From the NCBI GenBank assembly GCA_026874595.1, contig CM049320.1, forward strand, positions 42,604,714-42,668,713: a DNA stretch of 64,000 nucleotides, in the 5' to 3' direction. Source of the DNA: Sipunculus nudus. Its lineage: Eukaryota > Annelida > Sipuncula > Golfingiida > Sipunculidae. The position numbers and the translations under genes are program-made. Shown here piece after piece: positions 51,742 through 60,700 of the stretch (positions are counted from its first letter, which is position 1; the number at the start of each line of letters is the position of its first letter). The notes under the pieces are model-generated. The model worked only from the letters and a program-made list of their open reading frames with translations. It had not been told where the DNA came from and did no database searches.

Positions 51742-54700
51742 ATGCTGTTGGAAGGCAAGGAGTCGTGCAAGCTGCAGGAGTTCCTGAAGCGCCACCTGTT
51801 GCTGCTTCTGACAATCTCTGGTATCCTGGTTGGGTTTGCTCTTGGTTTTGGTATACGAGAGACGTCGCCCTCTAGTTCTGCGCTACTATGGCTAGGTAAG
51901 ATACCCCCTGTTAAATCTAAACATACATTTAGCAGATTGAAGCAGATTCTTACCAATGTATTTAGTTTAATAGTTTCAGCCTGTAAATAGTTAATCCCAC
52001 AAGACATCGTAACTCCAAGTCATTCAAAAAGCTTCCTTGACTGTAATGATTGTAATTATCATTTATCATTATTATCAACTTAAAACACCGGTTTAATATT
52101 TTTATATTACATTGCTCTTGATTCATTTAATTTTTAAACACAACAGCAGGTATTAACTCTTCTTTTTCTGAGAAATGATACGACCGTTCCCCCAAAAAGC
52201 TTGCACGATTTTGCCACTGGTACGCCTACTGTCAGAGTATAGGTAACGGTTCTTTGGGATGGTACACCTACTGTCAAAGTATAGTTAACGTTTCCTTGGA
52301 AAATATAATTCGCTATGCAGTAACTTTACTTCTGAAAAATTCCATATGGCATCAATATTCTTATATGTTACCAATGCTGCAGATACTCTCGAGATTAACA
52401 TATACTTTAACCAGTTTACTTCATTGTGACGCCATTGTTGGAAATCATAGGCAGAGCCTTTTATATCCGTGGTGAAACTTTTAAAAATAGCTTCTAATAC
52501 TTACAATCTGATAATTTAATAAGTTATCAGTGATCCCACGTGTATCAGAATCATAAACCTTAGATCAAGATACTGTGTTACATTTGTTTGGACCTGTATG
52601 ATTGGGTAAAATGTTATATCACCAGCGTGATCATTAACATAATATGTTTTGTCACTGGCTATTGTGTTATTATGTTCAATCTCCTCAAACTTTCCAAACT
52701 TTCCTTTGTTAACAACTACATATTCGGCTGTCCTTCTTTGATATGTCTGTTTACATTTTATTAAATTTTATTGATAACTTTTACTTTTGTAACTCATGAA
52801 AATGACCACATTCACATATTTGATTCGAAAGTGGACGCCTGTTAATCTCAACTTATCCAACATTGTTCAAGCTATACCCTTTTAAATTTGATCTTGGTTA
52901 TGTAGAACTGTTTTTTCATCCTTGAAGGTTTTCCTGGAGAGATCTTCCTTCGACTGCTAAAGATGATGATCATACCGCTCATCGTCTGCAGCGTCATTTC
53001 AGGTACCCATCACACTTGTATCTGCATTTAAAGTTCATTTATTTCACAACGAATGAACTTCATAATGGAAACCCATACCCAAATCATCAGAATTAATTTG
53101 TCAATTAAACATAATACATTTGCACTAGATCTTAAAAACGTAACTATGTCAAAGATTTGATCATGAAATGTTATCATATAATGTATAACTCTTTCAACGT
53201 AATAGTTAGATCCCCGTCTACTTGGGAAAAGAATATGATGTACTTGAATGGAATGATTGGTTAACAAACAATACAGCACGCGAAAGCTAAATGGACGTGA
53301 ATGATTTAATAATGTATTCACTACACACAGGGACGGCCTCACTGGACCCGAAGTCTAATGGTAAGATCAGTGGTATATCTGTAACCTATATCACCGCCAC
53401 TAACTTCACCTGCTGTCTGCTGGGCCTACTACTCGCGGTCACCATCCGGCCGGGGGAGAGGGCGGGGTCAGTGGAGGTGATTGGCAGGAACCAGTCGTCA
53501 GTCATGACGACAGAAGACATATTTGCAGATCTTATAAGGTAAAATCTTACATATATGACATAGATAGCTTAAAATTATATGTCTTAAGTCTTATTGCATG
53601 CATCTGTTGTATTTATTATTCAACACTGAAACGTAAATAATCAAAGCAGAGTATATAAAGACAAAAGTCGCTAAAGTTAAAAGTTTATCATGAATTTGGC
53701 ATTAGAAGGAAATGAGATATATTTAATTACAAATATTCAAATTTGACTGAGGAAACTGATGATTAAGTTCCAGTTATTAATAATAAGATGACCTGATATG
53801 CCTGTTCAGTACATTTGATACAGTTCAGAATGTTTTCTTGAATGTCATAAAATGGTGACATTAGCACTGTCCCTCATCACCATCATCACCACAACCATGC
53901 TGACGCCAACATTATCACCCTACTCTAAATGCTATTTTTGTTTAATATCATTTAACAGAAACATTTTTCCTGATAACCCCATGACAGCTACGTTCAGACA
54001 GGTAAGGTGATCCCATCAGGTGAACATGATATGGTTTATGTTACATTTGTATAGTGTTCTCAAGCTTGCCCTGCATATACCGAATCATAAGACATGTCAT
54101 CGTAGACGCACTGTACATCAAGGTTATCTTGTGTTTGTATGTAACTTATAAGATTAAATAAATCTGTAAACAATGATACCAGAGATATTAAACTTTGATA
54201 GCAGGCAGCCAGTCTGTTCTTGTTCTATGGAAATAAAACCAGGGTAGAAATGAGAGGCCACACTGCATTGTTTCATGTTAAAATATATAGTCTTAGGCCA
54301 AAAAAATGTATGGTTCTCAGGTAAACAAACGATATATTTTTTTAATTTAACAATTGTTTTTGGTTGCATAAGAAAGGCAAGAAATCATTTTTAAGCATCT
54401 GTTTTACTAACCATATTTATATTGTCTTGATACAAACGAAGAATCACCTTGGCTGAAGTCGGACCAATACAGATAAAATAAGAACAGATAATCCTGTATG
54501 GTTCGAGTCTGAAACCTTGGTTACAAATGTGTTGTATATTTTGTACCAAAGATCATTTATATTTATTAAACTAATGGTGTACATTTTGTATCAAAGATAA
54601 TGTATATTTATTATCATTACTAGTAAATGTGGCCCTCTGTACTGGTGACGTTTTTTCTGTAGGCAAGAACAGATTACACTGAGGAGACCGTGACTGTCCA

Positions 54701-57700
54701 GGTGAACACGTCACAGGGCCTTGTGAACCAGACAGTCACCAAGAGGACCCGCTACCTCGGATCTACTGACGGCGCAAACATACTTGGTAACAATCAACTC
54801 TTCACAGTTCTAAATATAAACCAATCATTTAATGAAACACCAGGTCGTTAAGAAAAGAGGATGAGGTGGTTAATCTATACGTAAAAGCCTTAATCGTCAA
54901 GGAATTTAGGGGATTTTTATCTCAGCTGACTGAAAGTCAACTGAGGTATAGGACTGGCGCTTTGTACAATGTCCGACCGGCTGTCAGGCCGTCCGGCCGT
55001 CCGTCAGCGAATCGTAACCGCTGGTCCTAGAACCTCTAAGTGAACATCCGGGGAGGTCTATAAAACATCTCCTTTGAAACCTGAAATTAGGTCAGTGCAC
55101 CCAATATCCTCCGAGCTAGAGGGGTTGTAAGTACCCGAGAGTAATATAAAAATTGATACAAAACCTCCAGTATCTTGATATATAATGCATGGAGTGCCAT
55201 GAATCTTGCCTTGAATATTGACCATGCTTAGTTTGTCAGTTTCCGAAAACTGGTGGCGCCACCTGTTATTTTTTCATATTTTTTTACGATTTTTTTTTCT
55301 GTTTTTGAGACCGTTTAATGACAGCATTTATGTCAGTTTCTCAGCTGTGGTTTTGTCAAGTATCCAGAAACCCAGTGTTTATTGATTATGATAGGTGTCT
55401 TCATTTCCTGAAGAATGGTGGCGCCCCCTGTATTTTTATCAATATTTTATGCATTTTTCCTTTATTTTGATACTGCCAGATTATAATGATACTTTCAGCT
55501 TCGCGCCTGTAGTTTCATCTGTGTCCTGATAACTTTTGTTGTTTTTTAGGACCCCACTTGAATAAGCGGATGCCCTATATCAGTCACCCTGTCCGTCCGT
55601 CTGTTCGTATTTTCTATATGTCCGCCAAATTTGTTTCCTGATGATAACTCAATTTGATTGACATATGGGTTTCAAACTTGACATATACTAGTATATGGCC
55701 CGCCGCTAACGCAAGAACTCACTTGATTTTTGGGTCATTAGGTCAAAGGTCAGGGACACAGAACCCACATATTCAGCAAAATTGTGGATGCATTTTAAGC
55801 CAAACATTTTATCCCAAACCTTCCATCTTGCATATATAAGTGTCCTGCCAATAGGTGAAGAATCTGATTGATTTTGGGTCACAAGACCAAAGGTCAAGTT
55901 CATAAGGGTCATCTGTCAATATATTTGTTTCGGGATGATAACCCCAGTTTGGATTGACATATTGGTTTCAAACTTGACTTATATATGACCAACCAATAAT
56001 ATTTGAACCTTTGGATTTTGGGGTCATGAGGTCAAAGGTCAGGGTCACGGGACCAACTTATTTTAAAAGATTGTGGATGCATTTTAAGCTAAACTTTTTC
56101 ATTCGAAACCTTCCATCTTGCATATATAAGTGTCCTGCCAATAGGTGCAAAATCTGATTGATTTTAGGTCACAAGACCAAAGGTCAAGATCATAAGGGCC
56201 ATCTGTCAACATATCAGTTTCCAGATGATAACTCCAGTTTGGATTGAAATATCGGTTCGAAACTTGAAAAATTTACGGTCCACCACTGAAGTAAGAACTC
56301 TTTTGATTTTGGGGTCATGAGATCAAAGTTCAAAATCACAGCATCCACTTCTTTAAAAAGATTGTGGATGCATTTTGAGCTAAACTTTTCATCCCAAACC
56401 TGCCACTTCAACGTGGACGGATACGTTTAATTTTGGGGTCACTAGGTCAGAGGTCAAGGTCACATGACCCATCCATTCACAAATTAGTTTATAGGTGATA
56501 ACTTCAGTTTGGGAAGACAGGTTGGACCCATACACAGGACCCATATTTGAAAAAGCTCATAAACCTATCCTTATAGACAAATTCAGCTGAGCGTCGAGAC
56601 CCTTGGGTCCCTAGCCCTTTGAACAAATTACTTCTGATCCGCGGCCCAGTATATTCTAAACCCTATTCCAAATTGTTTTTGCTGATGAAGGCTACTACAA
56701 CCTGGGTTTCCATATATTCCCAGAGCAGGTTCGCGTCAGCATATCATCAGCACAATCCATCAAACTTGATTGACCTCACCATGAACTTTACATGACCTTA
56801 ATAGCATATTCATTTAATGAATAATCATGAGCATAACTGTTCCATGCAGCTAATCAGGTCGCCGATATAACTGTAAACTGTGAGTCACCTGACCATGATA
56901 AATCTGCGTAATTTTGAAGACCTCTCCCTAACAGAACACATGTAGTCTGTACCAGTATCATTGTCGGCATGTTTTCCTGGATATTTTTTGTATAAATTAG
57001 ACAGTATAAAAAGTTCTAGGCCAAAGGTTGCAGGGGACATTCCGTAATAATAATGTCTTACCTGCATGGCACGAAATTCGTATGAGACAAATAACCGAAT
57101 ATATTGCAAGACGATTCACAATGACTGCAAGATATTCATCAGTGCAGCGATTCCAGTCGATGACGTCAGCCAATGCAACGTCTACGTCATCGACCTTTGT
57201 GACCTCATCATCGCTGTCGCAAGGAAGACTATCTGTGTAGGAGCATTTTCGGGGCTCATTATAATAATAAGGCCAAAGGGGCGGGGTTTCTGGTGGTTCA
57301 ATTTATTATGTAACACTGCAGAATAACAGGCATGATAATGGTGTATTTATGACCGTTGCCTGTTAGTGGCATGAATAGACGAATCAATCCAAAAGGCGTC
57401 TTCTTTTAAAATCACTGCCTGATAAAACAGAGAGTATGGAGAATACAGTTTCAGCGTTTTACTAAGTTTTGTAGCAAAGAGTGCAAACTGAACTCGGTAC
57501 CTTACTGCTCGGGTTTGCTTGGAATATTGGGTAATTGCGTTATCCGTACACATCGCGCACTAAGCACTACGGATGAGGAAAAAATTTGCGGACACATTGA
57601 AGAACATCTTTAATAAACAGGTATTTTCTGTTATGGAAAGCAGGTTTGTTTACTATTTTCAGGTCTCATATTCTGCAGCATGGTGTTTGGTATAGGAAGC

Positions 57701-60700
57701 AGTCTCGCCAAAGAGAAAGGCAGAGCATTTATAGACTTCTTCACCTCCTGCAGCGAGGTGGTGCTGATGGTCCTCAGGGCGTTCCTGTGGTGAGTATACT
57801 ACATACAACTTCAGTGAGGTGGTGCTGATGGTCCTCAGGTAGTTCCTGTGGAAAGTATTTCTTACATATAACCTCAGTGAAGTGGTGCTGATGGTCCTCA
57901 GGTAGTTCCTGTGGAAAGTATTTCTTACATATAACCTCAGTGAAGTGGTGCTGGTGGTCCTCAGGGCGTTCCTGTGGTGAGTATACCACATATAACCTCA
58001 GTGAGATGGTGCTGATGGTACTCAGAGCGTTCCTGTGGTAAGTATACTACATATAACCTCAGTGAGGTGATGCTTATGGTCCTCAGGGCGTTCCTGTGGT
58101 AAGTATACTACATATAACCTCAGTGAGATGGTGCTGATGGTCCTCAGGGCGTTCCTGTGGAAAGTATACTACATATAACCTCAGTGAGGTGGTGCTGATG
58201 GTCTTCAGGGCGTTCCTGTGGTAAGTATACTACATACAACTTCAGTGAGGTGGTGCTGATGGTCCTCAGGGCGTTCCTGTGGAAAGTATACTACATATAA
58301 CCTCAGTAAGGTGGTGCTGATGGTCCTCAGGGTGTTCCTGTGGTAAGTATACTACATATTGTTACGAAGATAAATTGTTTAGGTGAAAATACTGGGCCGA
58401 TCCAGAATTCGAACCCATGTTGTTGGCCCACAAGTCCGGCGTACCAACCACTTCGCTAGAAAAGCCAAGCTTACCTAGCCAGACAGTTTGGTTCGCTTTT
58501 ATGTCACCCCGTAACACACCACCTCTTAAGAGCGTTCTGCTATCAGAACAAGACTAATTATCCCGGAGTCACACTTTAGTGAGCTTATTCCCTGGGCCAC
58601 AAAGGTTACCGTCATCCTGGAAGAGCCCCCATTTCGTTACGAAGACAAATTGTACAGGGGCAACATTGACCGATCCCGGTTTCGAACCCATGTCGGTGAG
58701 GCACATGTCCGGCGTTCCAACCGCTTCGCCAGTAAAAAAGCAAGCTTGACTAGCGAGAGAGTTGGTCCGCGTTTATGTGCACCCCGTAAGAATATAAACT
58801 CAGTGAGGTGGTGCTGGTGGTCCTCAGGGCGTGCCTGTTGTAAGTATACTATATATTACCTCAGTGAGGTGGTGCTGATAGTCCACAGGCATTCCTGTGA
58901 TAAGTATACTAGATATAACCTCAGTGAGGTGGTGCTGATGGTCCTCAGGGCGTTCCTGTGGTAAGTATACTACATATAACCTCAGTTAGGTGGTGCTGAT
59001 GGTCCTCAGGGCGTTCCTGTGGTAAATATACTACATATAACCTCAGTGAGGTGGTGCAAATGGTCCTCAGGGCGTTCCTGTGGTAAGTATACTACATGTA
59101 ACCTCAGTGAGGTGGTGCTGATGGTTTTCAAAGCGTTTCTGTGGTAAGTATACTACATATAATCTCAGTGAGGTGGTGCTGATGGTCCTCAGGGCGTTCG
59201 TGTGGTAAGTATACTACATATAACCTCAGTGAGGTGATGCTTATGGTCCTCAGGGCGTTCCTGTGGTAAGTATACTACATATAACCTCAGTGAGATGGTG
59301 CTGATGGTCCTCAGGGCGTTCCTGTGGAAAGTATACTACATATAACCTCAGTGAGGTGGTGCTGATGGTCTTCAGGGCGTTCCTGTGGTAAGTTTACTAC
59401 ATACAACTTCAGTGAGGTGGTGCTGATGGTCCTCAGGGCGTTCCTGTGGAAAGTATACTACATATAACCTCAGTAAGGTGGTGCTGATGGTCCTCAGGGT
59501 GTTCCTGTGGTAAGTATACTACATATTGTTACGAAGATAAATTGTTTAGGTGAAAATACTGGGCCGATCCAGAATTCGAACCCATGTTGGTGGCCCACAA
59601 GTCCGGCGTACCAACCACTTCGCTAGAAAAGCCAAGCTTACCTAGCCAGACAGTTTGGTTCGCTTTTATGTCACCCCGTAACACACCACCTCTTAAGAGC
59701 GTTCTGCTATCAGAACAAGACTAATTATCCCGGAGTCACACTTTAGTGAGCTTATTTCCTGGGCCACAAAGGTTACCGTCATCCTGGAAGAGCCCCCATT
59801 TCGTTACGAAGACAAATTGTACAGGGGCAACATTGACCGATCCCGGTTTCGAACCCATGTCGGTGAGGCACATGTCCGGCGTTCCAACCGCTTCGCCAGT
59901 AAAAAAGCAAGCTTGACTAGCGAGAGAGTTCGGTCCGCGTTTATGTGCACCCCGTAAGAATATAAACTCGGTGAGGTGGTGCTGGTGGTCCTCAGGGCGT
60001 GCCTGTTGTAAGTATACTATATATTACCTCAGTGAGGTGGTGCTGATAGTCCACAGGCATTCCTGTGATAAGTATACTAGATATAACCTCAGTGAGGTGG
60101 TGCTGATGGTCCTCAGGGCGTTCCTGTGGTAAGTATACTACATATAACCTCAGTGAGGTGGTGCTGATGGTCCTCAGGGCGTTCCTGTGGTAAATATACT
60201 ACATATAACCTCAGTGAGGTGGTGCAAATGGTCCTCAGGGCGTTCCTGTGGTAAGTATACTACATGTAACCTCAGTGAGGTGGTGCTGATGGTTTTCAAA
60301 GCGTTTCTGTGGTAAGTATACTACATATAATCTCAGTGAGGTGGTGCTGATGGTCCTCAGGGCGTTCGTGTGGTAAGTATACTACATATAACCTCAGTCA
60401 GGTGGCACTGATGGTCCACAGGGCGTTCCAGTGGTAAGTATACTACATATAACCTCAGTGAGGTGGTGCTAATGGTCACCAGGGCGTTCCTGTGGTAAAT
60501 ATACTAAATATAACCTCAGTGAGGTGGTGCAGATGGTCCTCAGGGCGTTCCTGTGGTAATTATACTACATGTAACCTCAGTGAGGTGGTGCTGACGGTTT
60601 TCAAAGCGTTTCTGTGGTAAGTATACTACATATAATCTCAGTGAGGTGGTGCTGATGGTCCTCAGGGCGTTCTTGTGGTAAGTATACTACATATAACCTC

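Larger units (their letters stand above)
58050..60385 (+). repeat. Higher-order 1167-bp tandem duplication within the donor array
   Basis: Marker units repeat at a fixed offset: GTGAGGTGATGCTTATGG at about 58062 and 59229, the tRNA-like insertion at 58361 and 59528 (offset 1167), and the GCGTTCGTGTGG unit at about 59193 and 60361 (offset 1168, one indel). The two halves are almost identical. A smaller five-unit duplication (305 = 5 x 61) follows, with GTCAGGTGGCACTG at 60395 and 60700. Confidence 0.9.

Noticed and set aside
57659-57991. Minus-strand open frames with HHFTEVICKKYFPQ repeats
   Set aside because: Antisense shadow of exon 6 and the first 61-bp units; no splice or family support.
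58361-58797. Genuine tRNA genes on the minus strand
   Set aside because: A and B boxes are present, but no full cloverleaf with acceptor stem could be drawn, and the same sequence sits in a longer dispersed-type element.
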